A stretch of DNA of 64,000 nt from Clostridium_AT radicumherbarum (GTDB taxonomy: Bacteria; Bacillota; Clostridia; Clostridiales; Clostridiaceae). The stretch covers positions 1,674,001 to 1,738,000 of the forward strand of contig NZ_JBJHZY010000001.1 of NCBI RefSeq assembly GCF_045310525.1. The letters run 5' to 3'. Made by a program: the position numbers and the translations under genes. The notes below the pieces were generated by a model that was given only the letters and a program-made list of their open reading frames with translations, made no database searches and had not been told where the DNA came from. Positions within the stretch are counted from its first letter, which is position 1. The number at the start of each line of letters is the position of its first letter. Of the stretch, positions 24,813-33,172 are shown piece by piece.

Positions 24813-24918
24813 TGGCAAATTAGGAATTTTTATTAAAAGATTCAGACTATATATGTTATAATTGGTATAATACGGAATAGTAGAAAAGTACGATAGAACT
24901 CTTCTGAGGAGGTATAAA

Positions 24919-25518
24919 ATGAAACGAGTATCGTTTAAGCAACCAACTACTCATTATGATGAAGGTATTAAGCAGATTGATGAACAAATATGTGAATTAA
25001 TAAAACAACGTAAGGAAATTTCAAACAATAATCCAGGCTATCCGACTTTTGAATACATAACTAAATGGGCAGAAAAGTTTGGTTTATACGAAGAAATGCT
25101 AAAATCAATATTTTATTCATTATGGAATGAAAAAATGTATAAACCTTTAGTTGAACCAGAAGGCTTTCAAAGGAATTTACCAGTATTAAAGTCTATTGAA
25201 ATAAATGATAGGTTATTTTCTATAGTTTCAATACGTCAGTTTTCAAATTCTAGTATTGTAAATTTCAATATAGACTGGGATAATATAGGTCATTTATCAG
25301 AGAGTAAACCACCACATACTCGTTTTGAATTATTTATTGATGAACGATATGAATGCAGTGTTGCAGATGGTACAGGCGGGGATGGACACTTTCATTATAA
25401 CTTCATTGTATCACCACCACTACCAGACAACATTTCTGGAATTACATTCGCTTTTAAAGAATATAATCTGCCATTCGGAGATAAGCAAATAGGTCATGAT
25501 ATAGTAATCCAGTTGTAA
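24919..25518 (+). CDS. Hypothetical protein with chorismate-mutase-like N-terminal helix
   Basis: The 199-residue soluble protein starts with a helix (YDEGIKQIDEQICELIKQRK) that resembles the first helix of AroQ chorismate mutases; the rest of that fold is not present. The C-terminal half is beta-rich (RFELFIDERYECSVADGTGG, then HDIVIQL). GGAGGT precedes the ATG. I recognise it as a conserved-looking Firmicute protein but cannot name a function. Confidence 0.7.
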   Translation: MKRVSFKQPTTHYDEGIKQIDEQICELIKQRKEISNNNPGYPTFEYITKWAEKFGLYEEMLKSIFYSLWNEKMYKPLVEPEGFQRNLPVLKSIEINDRLFSIVSIRQFSNSSIVNFNIDWDNIGHLSESKPPHTRFELFIDERYECSVADGTGGDGHFHYNFIVSPPLPDNISGITFAFKEYNLPFGDKQIGHDIVIQL

Positions 25519-25536
25519 TATAAGTTGAATTGGCTA

Positions 25537-25575
25537 ATTCGCATATTTCTTATATTGTTTAATAATGGTGATTAA
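25537..25575 (+). repeat. Short gene-boundary repeat
   Basis: TTCGCATATTTCTTATATTG is followed by TTTAATAATGGTGATTAATC. This is one of the clearer copies of the second repeat family, placed between the stop of one gene and the ribosome binding site of the next. Confidence 0.5.
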
Positions 25576-25613
25576 TCGTGATATACTTGTAAATTTTATT
25601 GGGGGTATTGAAG

Positions 25614-26066
25614 TTGAGAAAAATATGTATTTTTTTGGTGAGCATAATGTTATTAACAATTACTGGTTGCTCAAATAAACAAGTGGATAACATTGATTAT
25701 ACTTTTAAAGGAGAAAATGAATTTTGGACTGCTGAATATCAAGTAAAAGGAATAGGTACATTTAGTAAAAAATTTGGCCAAATCAATTTTGATAGCGATC
25801 TAAACAAAACATTAACAGTAACATATACTAAGGACATATCCCAATTATCTTCGGTTAAACATATAGAAATATCATATGAAGATATCACCTCTCCATTAAA
25901 AGGTAAAACACTAATAGAAGATTATAAAAATGACTCCCATGCTAGAAAAACTTATATTTTAAAGTCACATACTACTGGCTCAGCGATTGAGGCTGGTAAT
26001 AGTATAATAAAAGTAACAATCAATATTGATAAGCAAATACAAACAATAGAATTGAAAAATGAATAA
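25614..26066 (+). CDS. Small lipoprotein
   Basis: The 150-residue product has a signal peptide ending in the lipobox ITGC. The mature part is about 130 residues of predicted beta sandwich (ENEFWTAEYQVKGIGTFS, then IIKVTINIDKQIQTIEL). TTG at 25614 is preferred because GGGGGT lies 8 bp upstream; longer frames would overlap that site. The function is unknown. The short boundary repeat follows 6 bp after the stop. Confidence 0.7.
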   Translation: MRKICIFLVSIMLLTITGCSNKQVDNIDYTFKGENEFWTAEYQVKGIGTFSKKFGQINFDSDLNKTLTVTYTKDISQLSSVKHIEISYEDITSPLKGKTLIEDYKNDSHARKTYILKSHTTGSAIEAGNSIIKVTINIDKQIQTIELKNE

Positions 26067-26071
26067 TAAGT

Positions 26072-26110
26072 TTTATAGTTTAATATTGCTAAATAATGGT
26101 AAATTGTGAT
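26072..26110 (+). repeat. Short gene-boundary repeat, degenerate
   Basis: TTTAATATTGCTAAATAATG followed by GTAAATTGTGATTAAT matches the right half of the family (ATAATGGTRAATT). Confidence 0.45.
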
Positions 26111-26353
26111 TAATTATTAGAACGATATTAATATTTAATCTTGAAGATATAATTTAGAAAGAAAAAGGGGGGAGTGACGTTTGGCAACTTGATATGCCAT
26201 TCGCACTTTCTTTGGTACAATTTCATCTATCACATTTTTAGTTCCATTGAAAAAAATAAGAAAGCATACAAAATATTAAATTTACATCGGATTATTCTTA
26301 TCTTGTGACGTAAGAATAAATTATTATAAATTTACCGTTGGAGTAAAAATTTT

Positions 26354-26497
26354 ATGAAAAAGTTGATATTTGGATGCACTTTACTAATTATGGGTACATT
26401 ATTCGCAGAGTCTTCTTTAAATATAGCAATACCATTTTGGGTGATAGGTTCCATTTTCGCGTTATTTAGTATTTTAGACGATAACAAGGTTAAATAA
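26354..26497 (+). CDS. Small membrane protein (47 aa)
   Basis: A 47-residue product has two short hydrophobic segments (about 3-18 and 22-41: IAIPFWVIGSIFALFSI) and a charged end DDNKVK. The start ATG is preceded by GGAGTAAAAATTTT. It is too short for most gene finders but has a proper site and normal codon use. The surrounding stretch 26110-26350 contains only stop-rich protein-like scraps. Confidence 0.5.
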   Translation: MKKLIFGCTLLIMGTLFAESSLNIAIPFWVIGSIFALFSILDDNKVK

Positions 26498-26592
26498 GAA
26501 CCAATGTTGGTTCAGAATATTTTTATGGTTCATTAATCAGAAATTACTATTAATGGAGAATTGTAATATATTACGAAGGAAGGATTGATTTT

Positions 26593-26949
26593 TTGAAAAA
26601 GAAAAGCATAATTGTCATCTTATTCCCTGGACTATTTATGACTATAATAACAATTACTTCATTTTCAAATATACTTGAATCTTATAGTGCTTATTTTAAA
26701 GGACTATTCATATTATCATTAATTCTATTATTTCCATTTTTATTTTTAATACAAGGAATTATATGTGCTTTAAGCTTGACCAACATATTTTGTGCACTTG
26801 GGGTATCTATATTTTCATTTATAACATTAATGTTTATTTATTTAAATAGCACAGCGTTAATATATATATTGATTTATTTAATATTAGGGATAACTGGATA
26901 CTTAATAAATAATTATATTACAAAAGGTAATTCCTCAAATAATAGTTAA
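26593..26949 (+). CDS. Four-span membrane protein
   Basis: The 118-residue, highly hydrophobic protein has predicted spans at about 5-23, 36-58, 62-83 and 88-108 and a short polar tail. The TTG start follows GAAGGATT. No family is recognised. The short boundary repeat begins immediately after its stop, and a GNAT gene follows. Confidence 0.6.
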   Translation: MKKKSIIVILFPGLFMTIITITSFSNILESYSAYFKGLFILSLILLFPFLFLIQGIICALSLTNIFCALGVSIFSFITLMFIYLNSTALIYILIYLILGITGYLINNYITKGNSSNNS

Positions 26950-26988
26950 GTTCGTATTTTTCTTTTATTGTACAACAGTAGATAAATA
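26950..26988 (+). repeat. Short gene-boundary repeat
   Basis: TTCGTATTTTTCTTTTATTG is followed by TACAACAGTAGATAAATATG. It shares the TTCTTTTATTG block with the copy at 10447. Confidence 0.5.
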
Positions 26989-27019
26989 TGAAGCAAAGGT
27001 TTTTAAAAGGAGAAATAAT

Positions 27020-27820
27020 ATGATAAGGAAATTAGATCAAAGAGATAACAATAACCTTATGGAGTTAATTATGGACGAGCCTGAGTATAACCTTTATATA
27101 ATTGGAGATGTGGAGAACTTTGGATATTGTCAGGATTTTCTTGAATTATTTGGTGAATTTGATGAGTATGGTGTGATATCTGCTGTTTTAGTCAGATATT
27201 TTGGCATTTTTAATTTGTACGCAAAAGATAGATTTGACGTGGATGGATTTGTTAATATAATGAAAAGTTATGACAAATTAGGAATGTTAGTTGGCAAAAC
27301 ACAGATAATTTCAAGATTTGAAGATACATCGTTAGGATTTAATAAATCCGAACTCCACCATTTTGCTGTGTTAAAAGAGTTAAAACCACAATTTGAAATA
27401 GATAAAAATGTAATTGTAAAAAAGGCAAATACTGAATATGTTGGAAGAATAGCAGATTTGAAAAACATGATTAGTGAATTTTCCAGTGGAAGTAATAATT
27501 TTAAGGAGATTCTTATAAATGACTTTAAAGCTGGAACTGCTCAAGGATATTATATTGAAGTCGATGGGAATATGGTATCGTATGCCCAAACTTCTGCCGA
27601 AAACAGTAAATCGGCAATGATAGTCAGTGTTATGACTGATAAGAAATACAGAAAAAAAGGACTGGCATCTGCATGTTTAAAAGTGCTGTGTGATGATTTA
27701 GTTAAGCAGGGAAAAACACTCTGTTTATTTTATAGAAATCCTGAAGCAGGTGCAATTTATAGGAGGTTGGGATTTAAGGAAATAGGCTTGTGGAGTATGT
27801 ATATGAAAACGGAAAAATAA
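27020..27820 (+). CDS. GNAT acetyltransferase with N-terminal extension
   Basis: The 266-residue protein has a degenerate GNAT-like N-terminal half (about 1-125) and a C-terminal catalytic GNAT domain (about 130-266). The acetyl-CoA loop reads SVMTDKKYRKKGLASACLK, and it ends FYRNPEAGAIYRRLGF. This two-part form occurs in predicted acetyltransferases of Firmicutes. The substrate is unknown. GGAGAA precedes the ATG. Confidence 0.83.
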   Translation: MIRKLDQRDNNNLMELIMDEPEYNLYIIGDVENFGYCQDFLELFGEFDEYGVISAVLVRYFGIFNLYAKDRFDVDGFVNIMKSYDKLGMLVGKTQIISRFEDTSLGFNKSELHHFAVLKELKPQFEIDKNVIVKKANTEYVGRIADLKNMISEFSSGSNNFKEILINDFKAGTAQGYYIEVDGNMVSYAQTSAENSKSAMIVSVMTDKKYRKKGLASACLKVLCDDLVKQGKTLCLFYRNPEAGAIYRRLGFKEIGLWSMYMKTEK

Positions 27821-27838
27821 ATAGTCACGTTCGATTGA

Positions 27839-28102
27839 ATGTCATTTAATTTACTACGCATTCTTCTTTTAGAATTTGAACTGCCTTCGGAAGTCTTTGT
27901 TGATATTTTAGTTAAAGAGAAAAGAGTATATAATGACAAATTAAAAATAGAACAAGATAATTTTTCACATTCTGGTATATATAAATGTCACTTCAACTCT
28001 ATAAGGTATTTAGAAAAATACTATGAGGATGTTTCTCTATTTGTGAGTTTCTATGATAAAAGTATAACAATCCCTTTAACTTCAATAAAGAAAATTGAAT
28101 AA
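27839..28102 (+). CDS. Hypothetical protein, no clear translation start
   Basis: The open frame of 87 residues (LEFELPSEVFVDILVKEK, then SLFVSFYDKSITIPL) looks like coding sequence by composition, but no ribosome binding site precedes the ATG at 27839 or later starts. It may be the 3' part of a truncated gene. The family is not recognised. Confidence 0.45.
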   Translation: MSFNLLRILLLEFELPSEVFVDILVKEKRVYNDKLKIEQDNFSHSGIYKCHFNSIRYLEKYYEDVSLFVSFYDKSITIPLTSIKKIE

Positions 28103-28183
28103 AATATATTAAAAATAAGTAAGACACATTATTATTTTAAGACGTAATATATTCTATTGCGAATAAAAAAGAGGGAAGTAATT

Positions 28184-29350
28184 ATGGATAAGAGATTTAT
28201 TAGTTTAATCTTTCTTAGTATGGTATTTTTCATAGGATGTAGTAATTCGAGTAAATTAGACAGTTCATCTAACACTAAACCTCAAAAACAAAGTAACGCC
28301 ATATCTCAAAGTAATAATAATTTGACTTTTGAAAAATCTGAGGTTTACAGCAATCTATTAATGGTGAACAAAACCACAGGATGGATTGTAAGAAATAATG
28401 TGGTGTTAAGAACTATTAATGGAGGCTTGGACTGGAATGATGTTTCGCCCTACAGTAATAGCAAGACTAATGATACTCAGTCAATAGTTTCAACATATTT
28501 TTATGACAGTAATATCGCTTGGGTTAGTTTTGGAAATGATTTAAATGACGGCAATAAACTAATAGTATATCACACTACAGATGGAGGAGGACATTGGGAA
28601 AAAGAATCTTTGCCAGCAATTGAAGACTGGGAAGGTACTGGAAACGAAAATATTAATTTTATTGATCCCTCAAATGGATTTATATTGGTGACATCGCAAC
28701 CTGCTTTGGGACAAATGAACAAATCAATCTATAAAACTAATAATGGCGGTAAGAGTTGGCTAAGAATTGGAACTATAACTAATAAAATTCCAAGTTATCC
28801 AACAGGTTTGACTTTTAAAAATAGTAGAGAAGGTTGGATTACATCCTCAAATCATGGAGAAAATTATATTACAACATTCAAGACGGATGATGGTGGTTAT
28901 AGTTGGCATAAAGAAAATTTGCAAATGGTACCTGTGTATAAAGATTATTATACAAATTCTTATCCTCCTGTTTTTTTAAATAATGAAAAGAAATTTGGAA
29001 TTCTGCCTATAGAATATGTGAATGAAAAAAGCCGATTTATCATTCCCTATATAACAAATGATGGAGGAAATTCTTGGACTGCTACAAAATCTTTAAGTAA
29101 TTATGACTTATCTCATTATGATTTCATTAATGAAAAGCAGTGGCTAGCAATTGATAATAAAGAGAATAAATTATATGAAACAAGTAACGGTGGTAATAGC
29201 TTTGAAGAATTATCTCAAAATGAGATTTTTAAAGGTATCAAAACCTTAGATTTTATCTCAAATCAGATAGGTTGGGCTATTGGAGATAATTTCTTTATTA
29301 AAACAATAGATGGAGGGAAAAATTGGACTAAAATTAATATAAACAAATGA
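28184..29350 (+). CDS. Lipoprotein with seven Ycf48/Asp-box-like repeats
   Basis: The 388-residue product has a signal peptide ending in the lipobox FIGC and seven repeats of the T-x-D/N-G-G-x-x-W type: INGGLDW, TDGGGHW, NNGGKSW, DDGGYSW, NDGGNSW, SNGGNSF and IDGGKNW. These are the turns of a beta propeller like Ycf48 or BNR/Asp-box proteins. It should sit on the outer surface and bind a protein or glycan. The photosystem assembly role known for Ycf48 cannot apply here. The ATG at 28184 follows GAGGGAAG. Confidence 0.85.
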   Translation: MDKRFISLIFLSMVFFIGCSNSSKLDSSSNTKPQKQSNAISQSNNNLTFEKSEVYSNLLMVNKTTGWIVRNNVVLRTINGGLDWNDVSPYSNSKTNDTQSIVSTYFYDSNIAWVSFGNDLNDGNKLIVYHTTDGGGHWEKESLPAIEDWEGTGNENINFIDPSNGFILVTSQPALGQMNKSIYKTNNGGKSWLRIGTITNKIPSYPTGLTFKNSREGWITSSNHGENYITTFKTDDGGYSWHKENLQMVPVYKDYYTNSYPPVFLNNEKKFGILPIEYVNEKSRFIIPYITNDGGNSWTATKSLSNYDLSHYDFINEKQWLAIDNKENKLYETSNGGNSFEELSQNEIFKGIKTLDFISNQIGWAIGDNFFIKTIDGGKNWTKININK

Positions 29351-29494
29351 ACACCTCAATCTACTAATAGATTGAGAGCTTTTAATGGAAAAGAACACGA
29401 TATATACGTGTATTTGCATTATGTAAATATAAATCCTAATGATATAAATTGTTCCAAAACACTTGCTAAAATTGTAGAGGATATAAGATTTTAA
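29351..29494 (+). other. In-frame open extension after the propeller lipoprotein
   Basis: The frame stays open for 47 codons past the TGA at 29348 to a TAA at 29492. The sequence (GKEHDIYVYLHYVNINPNDI, then KTLAKIVEDIRF) looks protein-like. It is probably a 3' relic of another gene. Deliberate readthrough is less likely because the main protein already ends neatly on its last repeat. Confidence 0.3.
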
Positions 29495-29519
29495 AAGTTA
29501 ACAAGTTAATATTATAAAA

Positions 29520-29556
29520 TATTAGTTTTTCTTATATTACAAATAATCATAATTAC
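29520..29556 (+). repeat. Short gene-boundary repeat, degenerate
   Basis: TTTTTCTTATATTACAAATA is followed by ATCATAATTACTATTAATGG, matching the left half of the family and overlapping the leader of the next gene. Confidence 0.4.
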
Positions 29557-29574
29557 TATTAATGGGGAGTTTAT

Positions 29575-30027
29575 ATGAAAAGAAAGATAATAATAGTTCT
29601 ATTTTTAATTTGTATCGTATCAATTTCTACTAACGTTTTTCAGTTTTACAAAATTGAACAGTATAGTAATCAGCAAAAGTTCTACACTGTAGCAGTTGAA
29701 AGTGGTTTTAAATCCTTTATAACTGGTCTAGATTACTATGATGGTAAAACAAGCGCATTATCAAATGAAAGTGCTATAAAAAATAGCGTAAGTACCATCT
29801 CAAGTATAAGTAATAAAATGCTTATATCAAAATACAAAGATAATAGGCCACTCTCAGAAATGTTAATGTATTTAGATATGTTTTTCGTTATGGAATCTGA
29901 TGAATATATAAATAAAAATATAAACAGTATTAAACCCCAATTAACAAATATATCTAAAAATTTAAATGATGAGAAAGCAATAATAGAATTAAATTTTGTA
30001 TTGAAAAAACTTGTGTCAAACAAGTAA
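29575..30027 (+). CDS. Signal-anchored extracellular helical protein
   Basis: The 150-residue protein has an N-terminal anchor at about 5-22 and an all-helical extracellular part (SAIKNSVSTISSISNKML, then ELNFVLKKLVS). There is no lipobox. AATGGGGAG precedes the ATG. The family is not recognised. It may bind a partner through helical packing, but nothing more can be said. Confidence 0.62.
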   Translation: MKRKIIIVLFLICIVSISTNVFQFYKIEQYSNQQKFYTVAVESGFKSFITGLDYYDGKTSALSNESAIKNSVSTISSISNKMLISKYKDNRPLSEMLMYLDMFFVMESDEYINKNINSIKPQLTNISKNLNDEKAIIELNFVLKKLVSNK

Positions 30028-30044
30028 AACTCCAAACATTTAAA

Positions 30045-30088
30045 GTAACGTATAATCTCATTAAATGATGAACAATGGTAATTTGTTT
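30045..30088 (+). repeat. Short gene-boundary repeat
   Basis: ATGATGAACAATGGTAATTTG matches the right half of the family (GAACAATGGTAAATT) between two genes. Confidence 0.45.
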
Positions 30089-30119
30089 AGAAGCAGAATA
30101 TTAAATTGAGGTGGGAAAT

Positions 30120-30542
30120 TTGGCTCATAGAATTAGAATTGGGAATCTATATGGGATACCTTTGCCTAATAGTAAATTTGCATTTGGTAGATATATGAGA
30201 GATGCATCAATAGCAATTTATAAGCATATAGGGAATGACATTAGTGATATACCAAAAGATGAAGATTACCAGTTTATTGTGGGAATCTATACGGCTGATA
30301 TTAATAAAGATTTAATATTAATAGATAATTTACCATTTGAAAATAAAGAACATGAATGGCCTCCACCAACATATATATTAGATAAAATTAGCGGAGAATA
30401 TGAAATTTATTATAGAGGTGAAATAAATCGTGCCAGTAAAGACAAATGTATAGATATGGAGAAAGCTTCTATCTGGCATACAAATCATATAATAGATAGA
30501 ATCCTGGGAGATAACAAATGGGGGACGAAATCAAAGGACTGA
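30120..30542 (+). CDS. Imm26-family immunity protein
   Basis: The 140-residue soluble protein closely follows the Imm26 pattern. It has IGNLYGIPLPNSKFAFGRYM at the start, an EWPPPTYILDKISGEYEIYY segment, a KGEI-like GEINRASKDKC turn, and a final IWHTNHIIDRI. Imm26 proteins neutralise polymorphic toxins delivered between related bacteria. No toxin gene is visible in this window, so it is an orphan. The TTG at 30120 is placed correctly behind GAGGTGGG; a GTG at 30111 lies inside that site. Confidence 0.82.
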   Translation: MAHRIRIGNLYGIPLPNSKFAFGRYMRDASIAIYKHIGNDISDIPKDEDYQFIVGIYTADINKDLILIDNLPFENKEHEWPPPTYILDKISGEYEIYYRGEINRASKDKCIDMEKASIWHTNHIIDRILGDNKWGTKSKD

Positions 30543-30564
30543 TGTAAAAATAATTTAATATATT

Positions 30565-30897
30565 ATGGGTGGGGGAGTATTGGCTATACTTGGGATTATA
30601 TTAAGAGCATTCCCACCAGAACGCATAAATAATAATTTTGGATACAGGTCACCTTCTGCTATGAAGAACAAAGATACATGGTCTGAGGGGAATCGCTTCT
30701 GCGGTTTAATACTTATATGCAGTGGTGCTATTTTCATTACATTCTCTATATTAGTAAGATATCTATATAATAATAATTTGAATTTTTCAATGAGAGTATC
30801 AGTAGCAGCCCTGGCTATGATTCTAATGGGAAACATTATATTTACTGAAATCCATTTAAGAAAATTGTTTGATAAAAATGGAATAAGAAAAAGATAA
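30565..30897 (+). CDS. SdpI/YhfL-family membrane protein, probably N-terminally shortened
   Basis: The 110-residue product carries the SdpI signature: the FPPERINNNFGYRSPSAMKN loop, then DTWSEGNRFCG, followed by two membrane spans (about 46-66 and 79-97). In SdpI of Bacillus subtilis this family gives immunity to the SdpC toxin; many short relatives have unknown roles. Family members usually have a longer first membrane segment. Here an in-frame stop lies two codons before the ATG, and no good ribosome binding site is present, so the 5' end may be lost. Confidence 0.7.
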   Translation: MGGGVLAILGIILRAFPPERINNNFGYRSPSAMKNKDTWSEGNRFCGLILICSGAIFITFSILVRYLYNNNLNFSMRVSVAALAMILMGNIIFTEIHLRKLFDKNGIRKR

Positions 30898-30983
30898 ATG
30901 AAGCAACATTTTTATTTAATTCTGATATTGAGACGCAATTGTATTCTATTACGTCATAAAAGAGGAAAAAATTAAATAAAATA

Positions 30984-31020
30984 GAAGTCCATATCCAATA
31001 TGGGTATGGATTTCGTTTTT
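30984..31020 (+). terminator. Intrinsic terminator
   Basis: GAAGTCCATATCC pairs with GGGTATGGATTTC around AATAT, followed by GTTTTTT. It ends the upstream transcript before the second sigma module. Confidence 0.8.
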
Positions 31021-31104
31021 TAAGATATTGGTTCAATAATTATATAATGTACTTTTACTTTGGCCTAATAAAAAGTATGAATTTTATATTTTTTTAAAAT
31101 ACTT

Positions 31105-31133
31105 GGAACCAAAGGATTATTTTATAGGTCTAA
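31105..31133 (+). promoter_or_regulatory. Probable ECF-sigma promoter of the second module
   Basis: GGAACC at 31105-31110 and GTCTAA at 31128-31133 are separated by 17 bp, the same geometry as at 6836-6862. It lies inside the longest open frame of the sigma gene, which argues that translation really starts downstream at 31181. Confidence 0.68.
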
Positions 31134-31180
31134 TTAGTAGGAAAGATAAAATTATATTAATAAACGTTTGGGGGAAGGAA

Positions 31181-31705
31181 ATGGAATACATTGAACTTGT
31201 GAAAGCTGCTAAAAAAGGGGATAGCAAATCATTCTCAAAGTTAATAAAACTCTTTGAAAAGGATATGTATAGAGTGGCAAAAGCGATAATGGGGAACGAT
31301 GATGATGCACTTGATTGTATTCAAGATGCAGTTTTAAGAGCCTACAAAGGCATACGGAATTTATCAAATGAAGAATATTTCAAAACTTGGTTAATTAAAA
31401 TTCTAATTAATTGTTGCAACAACCTTATCTCTGATAGGCGGAAAATAACATCTTACATAGATTCTTCAAGTAGGGAAGCTGAAATCGAAGACGTAAAAAT
31501 CGATAAAATTGAAATTGATGAGGCTTTACTGAAGCTTGATGAAGAAATGAAGCTTCCTATTATCCTTTTCTACTTTGAGGATATGAGTATATGTGATATA
31601 GCCGAAAGCTTAAGAATTCCCGAAGGTACTGTAAAATCAAGATTATCTAGGGCAAGAGTTAAGTTGAAGCAATTATTAGACTATAAGGAAAGAGGTGTTA
31701 TATAG
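31181..31705 (+). CDS. ECF RNA polymerase sigma factor (second module)
   Basis: The 174-residue protein has region 2 (DDDALDCIQDAVLRAYKGI, then YFKTWLIKILINCCN) and region 4 (FEDMSICDIAESLRIPEGTV). The layout is the same as in the sigma factor at 6912, but the sequences differ enough to have separate target sets. ATG at 31181 follows GGGGGAAGG. The longer frame from 31103 has no ribosome binding site and would read through the promoter. The anti-sigma gene follows after 1 bp. Confidence 0.92.
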   Translation: MEYIELVKAAKKGDSKSFSKLIKLFEKDMYRVAKAIMGNDDDALDCIQDAVLRAYKGIRNLSNEEYFKTWLIKILINCCNNLISDRRKITSYIDSSSREAEIEDVKIDKIEIDEALLKLDEEMKLPIILFYFEDMSICDIAESLRIPEGTVKSRLSRARVKLKQLLDYKERGVI

Positions 31706-31706
31706 T

Positions 31707-33110
31707 ATGGATAAAAACTCTGATATCGAATTAAAGAACTTTCTAAACTCTAATGAGAATTTAGAGATTCCAGAAGAAATTTCAAATGGCATTAACAAAG
31801 TATTGAATAAGATAGAAAAACGGCAAAAATTTAAGAGATGGATGAAGGGTGGCTCAATAGCTGCGTCGTTATTAATACTTATAACAATTGGATTGGGAGC
31901 AGCATTTCCAGCTTTAGCTGAGCAAGCAGCAGTTATTACTAGAATCCTTGGTAAGGAATCTTTTTTTAATAGAGAACTTCAGAGTAGTTTTTATAAAAGT
32001 GACATAAGTAATGTACAGAATAATTCTATAGCTGTAGGTCAAACTTCCACTCATAATGGTATTTCTGTAACAATGAAAGAAATTGCTTATGATGGTACAG
32101 CACTATATGCTGTATATCAGGTAAAAAGTGATGTTCCAAATGATAAGTTACGAAACGTGGGTAATATAAGTATAGGTGGCGAAACTACTGATTTTGTTGG
32201 CGACAACTTAATTGCAATACAAACGATTGATAACAATACAGTGCAGTTTGTACAAATGTTTATTATTAGTGGTGAAGAAAAGTTAGCAGATAAGTTTAAT
32301 GTTTCAATAAATTTTACGGAATTGCTATTCAAAAAAGGTAATTGGTCATTTAATATGATTCTTGATAAAAATGAACTGGCAAAGGATTCAAAACTTACGG
32401 ATTTAAATAAAGTGGTTAATTTCAATTCAGGGAAAGCAAATGTACGTACATTAGCTCAATCATCTACCTTTGCAACCCTTACTGTAGACTATGACAACTA
32501 TAATCGTAATAAGGATTATAATAATTTTTCATTGATAGATAATTATGGAACTGAACTTCAGCAAATAGAGTTTGCTACCCAAGAAATAAAAAAGGGAGAA
32601 AAAACAGAAGTTATAACTGTATACAAGGTATCTAAGGATACAATTATAAAAAAGGTTGTAGCCAATCAATCAACATCATTTGAATATCCTTATCCACAAA
32701 AATTTAAGGACTTTACATATGTTGATTTAAATACCAACTTTCCTAAAACTGTAATAATAGGTCCAGGAAAAGAAATAACAATAAATAGTATTAGCCTGAA
32801 AGAAGATTATACAACAATTCCACATAGCGAAAATAGTAAATACAAATATTATGTATTTACTATAACTGCAGAGGATTTATCCATACAGGATTATGTTTCT
32901 AATGGAGGAATAACTATATATCATAATGACATGGCAAAGACTAAATATGGTGCCTATAATTATGCCAGAGCTAATGTGGTAGGTAACAACACTTATGAAA
33001 TTAGTTTTATAGGAAAAGATGCATCTAAAATGCAAGCAACAAATTGTGTTTTAGCGTTTATACCTTATGATGAAGTATTAAATCAAAGGGCTGAAATTGA
33101 TATAAAATAA
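31707..33110 (+). CDS. Membrane anti-sigma factor, DUF4179 family (second module)
   Basis: The 467-residue protein has a cytoplasmic N-terminus (1-44), a span at about 47-66 (IAASLLILITIGLGAAFPAL) and a long extracellular part starting with DUF4179. It parallels the protein at 7435 in length, topology and gene spacing. It should hold the sigma factor at the membrane until a signal arrives. The ATG at 31707 follows AAGAGGTG; an upstream in-frame TTG would overlap the sigma gene. A terminator follows at 33173. Confidence 0.88.
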   Translation: MDKNSDIELKNFLNSNENLEIPEEISNGINKVLNKIEKRQKFKRWMKGGSIAASLLILITIGLGAAFPALAEQAAVITRILGKESFFNRELQSSFYKSDISNVQNNSIAVGQTSTHNGISVTMKEIAYDGTALYAVYQVKSDVPNDKLRNVGNISIGGETTDFVGDNLIAIQTIDNNTVQFVQMFIISGEEKLADKFNVSINFTELLFKKGNWSFNMILDKNELAKDSKLTDLNKVVNFNSGKANVRTLAQSSTFATLTVDYDNYNRNKDYNNFSLIDNYGTELQQIEFATQEIKKGEKTEVITVYKVSKDTIIKKVVANQSTSFEYPYPQKFKDFTYVDLNTNFPKTVIIGPGKEITINSISLKEDYTTIPHSENSKYKYYVFTITAEDLSIQDYVSNGGITIYHNDMAKTKYGAYNYARANVVGNNTYEISFIGKDASKMQATNCVLAFIPYDEVLNQRAEIDIK

Positions 33111-33172
33111 TTGATGGTAAGCAATTTGTCTTATCAAGAAAACTTTAGCATATTATTTATACTTCACATTGA

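Noticed and set aside
26160..26300. Protein-like scraps behind a GGGGGGAG site
   Set aside because: Every frame stops within about 45 codons and no start is properly spaced; at best a decayed gene.
29348..29350. TGA read as selenocysteine in the propeller lipoprotein
   Set aside because: No Cys-like context, the repeat region ends naturally, and no hairpin of the right kind follows.
31103..31180. Upstream extension of the second sigma factor
   Set aside because: It lacks a ribosome binding site and contains the predicted promoter.
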